In this document: positions 43,647-50,060 of the stretch, piece by piece
Layout of the letters: the number at the start of each line of letters is the position of its first letter
Position numbering within the stretch: position 1 is the first letter of the stretch
Assembly (NCBI RefSeq): GCF_016862115.1
Contig: NZ_BOMI01000026.1
Coordinates: 1 to 50,060 of the forward strand
Direction of reading: 5' to 3'
DNA length: 50,060 nucleotides
Source: Paractinoplanes deccanensis
GTDB lineage: Bacteria > Actinomycetota > Actinomycetes > Mycobacteriales > Micromonosporaceae
Notes under the pieces: generated by a model
What the model saw: only the letters and a program-made list of their open reading frames with translations
Told to the model about the DNA's origin: nothing
Database searches by the model: none
Position numbers and translations under genes: made by a program

Positions 43647-44248
43647 GCGACCGGCTGCGCTCGGCCGCGGACCAGGGGCAGGAAGATCTCGTCGACGATC
43701 TCGACCAGGACCTCGTCGGGGACGGCGGGGATGCCCCGCAGCGCGTACTCGCCGCGCAGCAAGGTCATGGGCAGCGACGCCACGCGGGGGTGCACCGACT
43801 CGGCGGGGGCCTCGCCGCGGGCGACCGCGCGGGCCAGCAGGGTGAACCAGGCGGCGCTCATGGCACTGGCGCCCGCCTGCGCGCGCAGCAGGTCGAGCAG
43901 CGCGGGCTCGTCGGCGGCGGCCGCCAGCAGGTCGCGGAGGATGGCGCCGCGGGGCGAGGACCAGGTGGCGTTGGCCTGGCGCAGCAGCTCCAGGGCGTCG
44001 CCGCGGAGGCTGCCGGTGTCGGGCGTGGGGGTGCGGGCGTCGGCCACATATTTGTACGCCGCCACGCCCAGCGCGGCCCGCTGCGGCCACCGGCGGTAGA
44101 TCGCGTTCTTGTTCGTGCCAGCGCGCCGGGCCACCCGATCCATGGTCATGGCGGCGTACCCGTTGGCCTCCAGCTCGTCGGCGGCCGCGCGCAGGATCGC
44201 CCGCTCCAGTTCCGCTCCCCGCCGCCGCTGTGCTGCCACGGTACGCAT
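43643..44248 (-). CDS. TetR family transcriptional regulator
   Basis: A 201-residue TetR-family repressor. The helix-turn-helix spans about residues 15-58 (YAAMTMDRVARRAGTNKNAIYRRWPQRAALG region, with VARRAGTNKNAIYRRW most telling), and the C-terminal domain resembles the AcrR-type TetR_C_16 group with VHPRVASLPMTLLRGEYALRG. ATG 44248 lies inside a GGTACG-CAT-CGTACC palindrome; GTG 44239 is an in-frame alternative. It is divergent from the TIM-barrel gene, 29 bases away, and probably represses that gene and itself. Confidence 0.88.
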   Translation of the reverse strand: MRTVAAQRRRGAELERAILRAAADELEANGYAAMTMDRVARRAGTNKNAIYRRWPQRAALGVAAYKYVADARTPTPDTGSLRGDALELLRQANATWSSPRGAILRDLLAAAADEPALLDLLRAQAGASAMSAAWFTLLARAVARGEAPAESVHPRVASLPMTLLRGEYALRGIPAVPDEVLVEIVDEIFLPLVRGRAQPVA

Positions 44249-44254
44249 CGTACC
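44240..44254. promoter_or_regulatory. GGTACG-N3-CGTACC operator at the TetR start
   Basis: A perfect 15-base inverted repeat (6-base arms, 3-base spacer) covers the start codon of the TetR gene. It also lies about 11 bases upstream of the -10 box of the divergent gene. It is a strong TetR operator candidate for both. Confidence 0.6.
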
Positions 44255-44264
44255 TTAATCGGGG

Positions 44265-44270
44265 TAGGCT
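44265..44270 (+). promoter_or_regulatory. Leaderless promoter of the TIM-barrel gene
   Basis: TAGGCT ends seven bases before ATG 44278, the usual spacing of a leaderless actinobacterial transcript. GGAG occurs but touches the ATG too closely to be a normal ribosome site. Confidence 0.45.
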
Positions 44271-44277
44271 CCGGAGC

Positions 44278-45318
44278 ATGCGTGCTTGGGGCGTCACCTA
44301 CGACACCGGCTTCACCAACGTCGGCACCACCACACACGAGCCGTTCGACTCCCGCGTCGTCGCCGAGGACATGCGGATCATCCGCGAGGAGCTGCACGCC
44401 GACGCCGTCCGCGTCACCGGCGGGGTGGCCGATCGCCTGGAGATCGCGGCTCGGCACGCGGCGGCCGTCGGGCTCGAGGTGTGGTACTGCCCGTTCACCA
44501 ACGACCTGACCGTCGAAGAACTCGAAGCGTTCCTGCTGGACGCGGCCGAACGGGCCGAGCGGATCCGGCGCGAGGGCGCGACGGTCCGGTTCCTCACCGG
44601 CTCGGAGATCAGCCTGATGACGATCGGGCTCATGCCCGGCGACAGCCTGACCGAGCGCTCGGCGGTTCTCGCCGACCCCGCGCGGACCCGCGAGATCCTG
44701 CCCGGCGTGCAGCGGCGGACCAACGAGCTGCTGGCCCGGGCCGCGGCCGGCGCGCGCCGCCGCTTCGGCGGGTTGATAGGGTACGCTTCGCTCCCTCTGG
44801 AGGCGGTCGACTGGGCGCCGTTCGACTTCATCGCGACCGACGCCGGGTACCGCGACGCCACCAACGCCGCAGCGCTGCCCGCGAGCCTCGCCGCGCTGAG
44901 GGCACAGGGCAAGCCGGTCGCCGTCACCGAGTTCGGTTGCGCTCCCTTCACCGGCGCCGCCGCCCGGGGCAGCCGCAGCGACATCATCGGGTACGACGAG
45001 CGCACCGCGCGGGCCGTCCGGCTCACCGAGACCGTCGAGCGCAACGAGGCGGAACAGGCCGCCTACCTGCGCGAGCTCCTCGACCTCTACGAGGCGGGCG
45101 GCGTGGACACGGCGTTCGTCTACACGTTCGCCTGCCGCCACCTGCCCACTTCCGACGACCCCGAGCGCGACTTCGACCGGGGCAGCTTCGGCATCGTCAA
45201 GGTCCTTCCCCGCGGCCGCACGGGCACCGCCTACCCGGGGATGCCGTGGGAGCCCAAGGCCGCCTTCCACACCCTCGCCGAGTACGGCCGCGCCCGCGCC
45301 ATCAAGGCGTCAAAATGA
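44278..45318 (+). CDS. TIM-barrel, GH-A-like protein of unknown function
   Basis: A 346-residue cytoplasmic protein beginning MRAWGVTYDTGF. The alternation of strand-like segments and helices (VRVTGG, VWYCPFTND, VRFLTGSE, FDFIATDAGY, VAVTEFGCAPF, VDTAFVYTF) fits a TIM barrel. Glu in FLTGSE and Glu in VTEFG sit where clan GH-A glycosidases have acid/base and nucleophile, so it may be a glycoside hydrolase relative. Actinobacterial relatives are sometimes called abortive infection proteins; I see no support for that name. A TetR gene is divergent, with a palindrome between them, so expression is probably ligand-controlled. It ends 63 bases before the convergent asnB. Confidence 0.7.
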   Translation: MRAWGVTYDTGFTNVGTTTHEPFDSRVVAEDMRIIREELHADAVRVTGGVADRLEIAARHAAAVGLEVWYCPFTNDLTVEELEAFLLDAAERAERIRREGATVRFLTGSEISLMTIGLMPGDSLTERSAVLADPARTREILPGVQRRTNELLARAAAGARRRFGGLIGYASLPLEAVDWAPFDFIATDAGYRDATNAAALPASLAALRAQGKPVAVTEFGCAPFTGAAARGSRSDIIGYDERTARAVRLTETVERNEAEQAAYLRELLDLYEAGGVDTAFVYTFACRHLPTSDDPERDFDRGSFGIVKVLPRGRTGTAYPGMPWEPKAAFHTLAEYGRARAIKASK

Positions 45319-45381
45319 CCGCACCATCACCATGGGCACCGCCACATGGTCCGGCAAGGTGAGCGGTCCGGCAGATCGGGC

Positions 45382-47316
45382 CTACGCGTGCACGGCCGGC
45401 GCCAGCAGGCTCGGCGCGCCCGTCGCCGGGGCCAAGGCCGTCGTCGCCGGGCGGATGGTGCCGTCGACGAAGATGGCGTACCAGAGGCAGAAGATGGCTA
45501 CCGTCCACACCTTGCGGGAGTTGTCGGCGTGGCCCGCGCGGTGCTCGGCGAGCAGCTTGCGGGCGTAGTCCAGGTCGAGCAGGTGGCGGGCGCCCGAGCC
45601 GGCGAGCAGGCCGTCCACCCAGTCGCCGATGGAGCCCTTGAGCCAGAGCCGGGTCGGGGTGGGGAAGCCCAGCTTGCGGCGGTCGCGGACCGACTCCGGC
45701 ACGATGCCGCGCATCGCCTCGCGGAGGGCGTGCTTGGTGACCCGGCTGTGCGGGGGCAGCTTCAGCTCGGTCGGCAGGCCGGCTGCCGCCGCGTACACGA
45801 TCGGGTCGAGGAAGGGCACTCGCAGCTCGAGCGAATGGGCCATCGACATGCGGTCGGCCTTGGCCAGGATGTCGCCGGGCAGCCAGGTGTGCAGGTCCAC
45901 GTACTGCATGGACGCCACGTCGTCCACGTCGGCCGTCTCCGCGTACAGGTGGGAGGTTATCGCCGTGTGGGGTTCGGCCGTGAAACGCAGGAGCTCGGCC
46001 TTCTCCGCGGGGGTGAAGATGCGGGCGTTGCCGTAGTAGCGCTCCTCGATCGGCGTGGTGCCGCGGTCGAGGAAGCTGCGGCCGCGCATGCCCTCGGGCA
46101 TCGCGTGGGACAGGCCGCGCAGGCCGCGCTTGAGGCCGGCGGGGAGCCGCTCGACGTTCGCCAGCGACATCGGCTCGCGGTAGATGGTGTAGCCGCCGAA
46201 CAGCTCGTCGGAGCCCTCGCCGGACAGCACCACGGTGACATAGCGCGACGCGGTCTGTGCCAGGAAGTACAGCGGGATCAGCGACGGGTCGGCCACCGGG
46301 TCGTCGAGCAGGTAGATGATGCGGGGCAGCTCGCGGATCACGTCGTCCTCGCTGACCACGGTGGGAGTCAGCTTCACGCCGAGCTGGTCGGCCGTGTCCT
46401 GGGCGATCTCGATCTCGGAGTAGCCCTCGGTGCCGAAGCCGGCCGTGAAGACGTGCAGGTCGGGCTTCTTCTCGCGGGCCAGCGCCACGATCGCCGACGA
46501 GTCGACGCCGCTGGACAGGAACGCGCCGACCGGCACCTCGGCGTGCAGGTGCTTGTGCACGCTGTCGCGCAGCGCGTCCCGGATGGCCGCCTGGGCGTCC
46601 TCGGCCTTCGTGGCGAGCGGGCGCAGCGACGGGCGGAAGTAACGCTCGGTTCGCACGCCGCCGCCGGCGGTCCAGGCGAGCCGGTGGCCGGGCGGGAGCC
46701 GCCGCACCTGGCGGTGCAGGGTCAGCGGGTCCGGCACGTACTGGAAGGTCAGGTAGTGCGCGAGCGCGTCGGTGTCGAGGGCGGCGCGGCTGTTGCCGCT
46801 GAACGGCAGCAGCGCCTTGCGCTCGCTGGCCAGGAACAGGCCGTCGACGGTCTCGAGCAGGTAGAGCGGCTTGATGCCGAACGGGTCGCGCGCCGCGTGC
46901 AGGGTGCCGGTCCACTGGTCGTACGCCACGAAAGCGAACATGCCGCGCAGCCGGGGCAGCGCCGCCGGGCCCCAGAAGTGGAAGGCCGCGGCGAGCACCT
47001 CGCTGTCACCCTCGGTCGCGAACGTGGCGCCGTGCTCGCGGATGAGCTCGTCGCGCAGCTCCCGGTAGTTGTAGATCTCGCCGTTGAACACGACGGTCCA
47101 CCGGTCGCGGTAGTGCACCGGCTGCTGCGCCTCGGCCCGGTCGATGATGGCCAGGCGCTTGAAGCCGAACGCGGCGCCGTCGGCGAACTCGACCTGGGTG
47201 TCGTCGGGGCCGCGGTGGTGCATCGACTCGAGCGCCGCGGCGAACGCGGCCGCCGAGGTCTCGTCCGGCGCCCCCGCGGCCGGACGGCTGCTCACGAACA
47301 CGCTGAGCCCACACAT
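45382..47316 (-). CDS. asnB: Asparagine synthase, glutamine-hydrolysing
   Basis: A 644-residue AsnB-type amidotransferase making asparagine from aspartate, glutamine and ATP. Cys2 after the initiator Met is the glutaminase nucleophile, and HHRGPDD and FNGEIYNYRELR complete the N-terminal Ntn domain. The synthetase domain has the ATP loop VGAFLSSGVDSSAIV and VLSGEGSDELFGGY, and LRVPFLDP. GGGGAGG precedes ATG 47316. A slightly extended C-terminus (about 20 Ala/Pro/Thr-rich residues) follows the core. Paralogues can amidate peptides or natural products, but the full motif set favours ordinary asparagine synthesis. It is divergent from the two-component genes. Confidence 0.93.
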   Translation of the reverse strand: MCGLSVFVSSRPAAGAPDETSAAAFAAALESMHHRGPDDTQVEFADGAAFGFKRLAIIDRAEAQQPVHYRDRWTVVFNGEIYNYRELRDELIREHGATFATEGDSEVLAAAFHFWGPAALPRLRGMFAFVAYDQWTGTLHAARDPFGIKPLYLLETVDGLFLASERKALLPFSGNSRAALDTDALAHYLTFQYVPDPLTLHRQVRRLPPGHRLAWTAGGGVRTERYFRPSLRPLATKAEDAQAAIRDALRDSVHKHLHAEVPVGAFLSSGVDSSAIVALAREKKPDLHVFTAGFGTEGYSEIEIAQDTADQLGVKLTPTVVSEDDVIRELPRIIYLLDDPVADPSLIPLYFLAQTASRYVTVVLSGEGSDELFGGYTIYREPMSLANVERLPAGLKRGLRGLSHAMPEGMRGRSFLDRGTTPIEERYYGNARIFTPAEKAELLRFTAEPHTAITSHLYAETADVDDVASMQYVDLHTWLPGDILAKADRMSMAHSLELRVPFLDPIVYAAAAGLPTELKLPPHSRVTKHALREAMRGIVPESVRDRRKLGFPTPTRLWLKGSIGDWVDGLLAGSGARHLLDLDYARKLLAEHRAGHADNSRKVWTVAIFCLWYAIFVDGTIRPATTALAPATGAPSLLAPAVHA

Positions 47317-47442
47317 GACGTACCTCCCCTGTCGGTCCGGGAAAGGTAGGGCGCTTCCTGTGAAGAACTTGTGGCCTCATCGCAATCGGTCGGGACCTTC
47401 ACATGAACCCAACATTCGTCGTCGAAAGTTGCCCCGCTCGGT

Positions 47443-47448
47443 CAGAAT
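47443..47448 (+). promoter_or_regulatory. Leaderless-type promoter of the response regulator
   Basis: CAGAAT ends six bases before GTG 47455 and no ribosome site is present. The intergenic region also holds CTGTGAAG (47359-47366) and its near complement CTTCACA (47397-47403), possible binding sites. The asnB promoter must lie in the same 138 bases. Confidence 0.35.
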
Positions 47449-47454
47449 CGGCCC

Positions 47455-48132
47455 GTGACAGCACGTATCCTCGTGGCCGACGACGACCCGAAGCACGCCC
47501 AGCTCATCCGCCTCTATCTCGAGCGGGAGGGCCATCAGGTGATCACGGTGGGTGATGGCCGGTCGGCCCTGGACGTCGCCCGTACGCGCAAGCCCGATCT
47601 GCTCGTGCTCGACGTGATGATGCCGCTGGTCGACGGGCTGGACGTCTGCCGCATCCTGCGCGCCGAGTCGAACGTGGCGATCTTGCTGGTCACGGCCCGG
47701 TCCTCGGAGAACGACATGCTGCTCGGGCTGGACATCGGCGCGGACGACTACATGGCCAAGCCGGTGAGCCCGCGCGAGCTGACCGCCCGCGTCCGCGCGC
47801 TGCTGCGGCGCGCCGGCTCCTCGGACGAGGGCCCGCTGCGGGTGGGTGACCTCGAGGTGGACGCGGGCCGCTTCGAGGTGCGCATGCGCGGCGACACGGT
47901 CACGCTCACCGCCAAGGAGTTCGCGATCCTGGAGCTGCTGGCCAAGGAGCCGGGCCGCGTCTTCACCCGCGCCCAGATCATCGACAAGGCGTTCGGCTTC
48001 GAGCACGACGTCTCGGAGCGCACGGTCGACGCGCACATCGTCAACCTGCGCCGCAAGATCGAGAAGAATCCGGCCGATCCGCTCTACGTGCAGACCGTCT
48101 ACGGCCGGGGATATCGGATGGCCGAGCATTGA
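47455..48132 (+). CDS. OmpR-family response regulator
   Basis: A 225-residue response regulator. The receiver domain (about 1-118) has the acidic pair ADDD at residues 8-11, the phosphoacceptor Asp53 in LVLDVMMP and the conserved Lys in YMAKPVSP. The C-terminal winged helix (about 128-225) shows VTLTAKEFAILELLA, FTRAQIIDKAFGF and RTVDAHIVNLRRKI, typical of OmpR/PhoB. GTG 47455 probably begins a leaderless transcript. Its stop overlaps the TTG start of the kinase gene, so the pair is coupled. Target genes are not evident. Confidence 0.93.
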   Translation: MTARILVADDDPKHAQLIRLYLEREGHQVITVGDGRSALDVARTRKPDLLVLDVMMPLVDGLDVCRILRAESNVAILLVTARSSENDMLLGLDIGADDYMAKPVSPRELTARVRALLRRAGSSDEGPLRVGDLEVDAGRFEVRMRGDTVTLTAKEFAILELLAKEPGRVFTRAQIIDKAFGFEHDVSERTVDAHIVNLRRKIEKNPADPLYVQTVYGRGYRMAEH

Positions 48133-49910
48133 GCTTCCGGGTCCGCATCTTCCTGCTGGTCATGCTGGTGGCGCTCAGCGCCATCGGCGCGACCGCGTGG
48201 CTGACCCTCAACCTGGCCTCCCGCGAGGTGTCCGACGCCCTCGAGGCGCAGAGCCGGCACCGTGCCGAGATCGTGGAGCAGATCCAGCGGTACGGGCTGA
48301 GGCACGGCAACTGGCCCGGCGTCAACCGCCTGGTGACCCAGCTGTCCGACAGCACCCACCTGCACATCCAGTTGCAGACCGCCGAGGGGCAGGTGCTGGT
48401 CGACTCGGACACCGAGGCGCACCGGACCGCCGGCGCCGTGCAGGCCATCGGGTACGACATCAACCCGCGGCCCGCCCCGGGGGAGCTCTACCCCGCGCCG
48501 GCGGCGACCCCGGGGCCGTCGGCCGGGCCGGCGCGCGCGAGCCCGTCGTCGGTGATCCGGCCGGGGCTCGACCTCGTTCCCCGGGACCTGTACGGCCCGG
48601 CCCCCACCGACGTGCTGTACGGCAGCCGGGCGGCGCTGGCGGTCCGGCAGGCCGCGCAGTATCGCACCGGCCTGGTCTACGTGCGCTGCCTCCACGCGAG
48701 CCTCGGCGCCGAGCCGGCCCTCGGCCTCGACCAGGCGCCGTACCTGACCCCGCAGCAGCGGGCACTGTCGCCCACGTGCCTCGAACAGGCCACGGCCAAG
48801 GTGCTCGGCGACAAGGCGTGGTTCACGAGCTACTGGGACTACCTGGACAACTGCATCGGCGCGCCCCGCCGTCTGGTGGGTGATCCGCTGGGCAGCAAGT
48901 GCATCGAGGCCGCGTACGCCGACACGGTGGTCACCAGCTCGGCGGTGCCGCTACGGCTGCACCTCGGCGCCCGGGGCACCGTCGACATCGCCGACTTCGG
49001 CCGCCCGGCCCTGATCGGGGCCGCCGGCCTGGTCGTCGTGGCGCTCATCGGCACGTTCCTGATCGCCCGGCAGGTCAGCCGCCCGGTCCGGCGGCTCACC
49101 GGCGCGTCGCAGATGCTCGCCGCGGGCATGCTCGACGTGCGGGTGCGCATCAAGGGCGAGAGTGAGCTGGCCCGGCTGGCCGCCTCGTTCAACAGCATGG
49201 CGAGCGCGCTGGAGCTGAGCGAGGAGCGTCAGCGGCGGCTGATCGCGGACGTCGCGCACGAGATGCGTACCCCGCTGTCGAACCTGCGCGGCTATCTCGA
49301 GGCGCTCTCGGACGGCGTGGTGGACCCCAGCCCGGAGCTGTTCGCCTCGCTGCACGAGGAGACCCTGCTGCAGGGGCGCATCCTCGACGACCTTCAGGTG
49401 CTCGCGCTGGCCGAGGCCGGCGACCTGGGATACACCCGGACGCCGGCCGACCTGGCCGAGCTCGCCTCGGCCGCCGTGACCGCCCACCGGGCCCGCGCCG
49501 CCGAGGCGGGCCTCGAGCTCGTCCTGGAGGCGCCCGCGCCGGTCTGGGTGGAGGCCGACCAGGACAGGCTGCGCCAGGTGCTCGGCAACCTGCTGAGCAA
49601 CGCGATCCGCTACACCGACCGCGACGGGCGCGTGGTGGTGCGCGTGGGCCGCGAGGACGGCGAGGCGGTGCTGACCGTGCGCGACACCGGCGTGGGCATC
49701 GCGGCCGGCGACCTGCCCCACGTCTTCGAGCGGTTCTGGCGGGCCGACCCGGCCCGGCAGCGCGCCACCGGCGGCACCGGGCTGGGCCTGACCATCGCCC
49801 ACCGCATCGTCACCGATCACGGCGGGCGCATCGAGGTGGCCAGTCAACCCCACATGGGCACGACCTTCACGGTACGGTTGCCCGCGCTCAGCGGTCCCGG
49901 TCGGAGCTGA
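48129..49910 (+). CDS. Membrane sensor histidine kinase
   Basis: A 593-residue sensor kinase. The TTG start at 48129 overlaps the regulator stop (TTGA). A first membrane helix spans about residues 7-27, then an extracytoplasmic region of about 260 residues containing a Pro/Ala-rich stretch and four cysteines, a second helix (about 295-315, LVVVALIGTFLIARQV), HAMP, and the kinase. His377 is the phosphorylated residue (DVAHEMRTPLSNLRGY), followed by N box GNLLSNAIRY, G1 VRDTGVGI, F box VFERFWR and G2 GGTGLGLTIAHRI. The large sensor domain is not a recognised PAS or CACHE by eye; the signal is unknown. Confidence 0.93.
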   Translation: MSFRVRIFLLVMLVALSAIGATAWLTLNLASREVSDALEAQSRHRAEIVEQIQRYGLRHGNWPGVNRLVTQLSDSTHLHIQLQTAEGQVLVDSDTEAHRTAGAVQAIGYDINPRPAPGELYPAPAATPGPSAGPARASPSSVIRPGLDLVPRDLYGPAPTDVLYGSRAALAVRQAAQYRTGLVYVRCLHASLGAEPALGLDQAPYLTPQQRALSPTCLEQATAKVLGDKAWFTSYWDYLDNCIGAPRRLVGDPLGSKCIEAAYADTVVTSSAVPLRLHLGARGTVDIADFGRPALIGAAGLVVVALIGTFLIARQVSRPVRRLTGASQMLAAGMLDVRVRIKGESELARLAASFNSMASALELSEERQRRLIADVAHEMRTPLSNLRGYLEALSDGVVDPSPELFASLHEETLLQGRILDDLQVLALAEAGDLGYTRTPADLAELASAAVTAHRARAAEAGLELVLEAPAPVWVEADQDRLRQVLGNLLSNAIRYTDRDGRVVVRVGREDGEAVLTVRDTGVGIAAGDLPHVFERFWRADPARQRATGGTGLGLTIAHRIVTDHGGRIEVASQPHMGTTFTVRLPALSGPGRS

Positions 49911-50060
49911 TGTCCTCGGCGTAGGTCGCCCCGCCGTCCGACTCCTTGGTCAGCGGGCGGGCGCCGCCCTCCGGCGGGCCGGCGATGGACTGCTCGCCGG
50001 CCGCCAGCTCGGGGAACTTCGCGTCGAACGCCGGACGCTCCGAGCGGATGCGCGGCATGT
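49888..50060 (-). CDS. 3' end of an unidentified gene
   Basis: A frame open from the window edge to TGA at 49888-49890 encodes a hydrophilic tail of at least 57 residues (including PRIRSERPAFDAKFPELAAG and ending AEDISSDRDR). It overlaps the kinase 3' end by 23 bases, convergently. Codon usage has the expected G/C third positions. It may be the cytoplasmic C-terminus of a larger protein, or a small gene starting at ATG 50058; not recognised. Confidence 0.5.
   Translation of the reverse strand, partial: MPRIRSERPAFDAKFPELAAGEQSIAGPPEGGARPLTKESDGGATYAEDISSDRDR

Noticed and set aside
45382..47316. asnB as part of a lasso peptide or other natural-product cluster
   Set aside because: No precursor, protease or RRE gene is adjacent, and all motifs of ordinary asparagine synthase are present.

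Overview
The window is very GC-rich DNA with dense overlapping genes, strong purine-rich ribosome sites, several leaderless-looking promoters and a mycothiol-type DinB/maleylpyruvate isomerase gene. Together these point to a soil actinomycete, probably a Micromonosporaceae-like or Streptomyces-like genus; I cannot name the species. No rRNA, tRNA, CRISPR array or phage gene was seen. The content is accessory chromosome: secreted hydrolases, catabolic operons, their regulators and one toxin-antitoxin pair.

Layout. (1) 0.3-9.3 kb: a secreted subtilase fused to a propeller-like domain and fibronectin repeats, a family 2 glycoside hydrolase, and a four-part secreted carbohydrate protein (PA14, sorbosone-dehydrogenase-like propeller, CBM, DUF1080). 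(2) 9.3-10.5 kb: a TerC-family membrane protein behind a probable yybP-ykoY manganese riboswitch with a visible Shine-Dalgarno-masking hairpin. (3) 10.5-12.1 kb: an AbiEi/AbiEii type IV toxin-antitoxin operon of lower GC, abutting the 3' end of an M20 amidohydrolase gene. (4) 12.1-28.0 kb: a large amine or amide catabolic locus. The minus strand carries an amidohydrolase, APC permease, copper amine oxidase, flavin monooxygenase, RidA, DUF1028 and M20 hydrolase. The plus strand carries TetR and LysR regulators, an NCS1 permease, an aldehyde dehydrogenase and a GMC oxidoreductase. (5) 28.0-38.3 kb: a second catabolic locus with a DinB/MDMPI protein, FAD monooxygenase, DUF1275 protein, alpha/beta hydrolase, gamma-glutamyltransferase-like enzyme, FCD GntR regulator, cupin, APC permease, YitT protein, HisC-like aminotransferase and an Lrp regulator. 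(6) 38.3-45.3 kb: an SDR, a membrane GGDEF-EAL protein with degenerate motifs, D-mannonate dehydratase plus a KDPG-type aldolase, a TetR regulator and a TIM-barrel protein of unknown function. (7) 45.4-50.1 kb: asparagine synthase, an OmpR-type two-component pair, and the 3' end of an unidentified gene.

The most interesting signal is regulatory. In locus (4), LysR-type T-N11-A palindromes lie upstream of both the NCS1 permease operon and the flavin monooxygenase, and a separate GATGC-N3-GCATC operator lies at the TetR promoter and before the NCS1 operon. This ties two opposite-strand arms into one regulon: import, oxidative deamination, aldehyde oxidation, and clearance of reactive imines by RidA. 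In locus (5), four near-identical ATTGCATGCAAT palindromes mark promoters around a GntR gene and define a second, apparently undescribed regulon. Three minisatellites (14.36-14.64, 16.04-16.34 and 18.5-18.7 kb) are packed into the amine locus. Two of them encode low-complexity tails at both ends of the amine oxidase.
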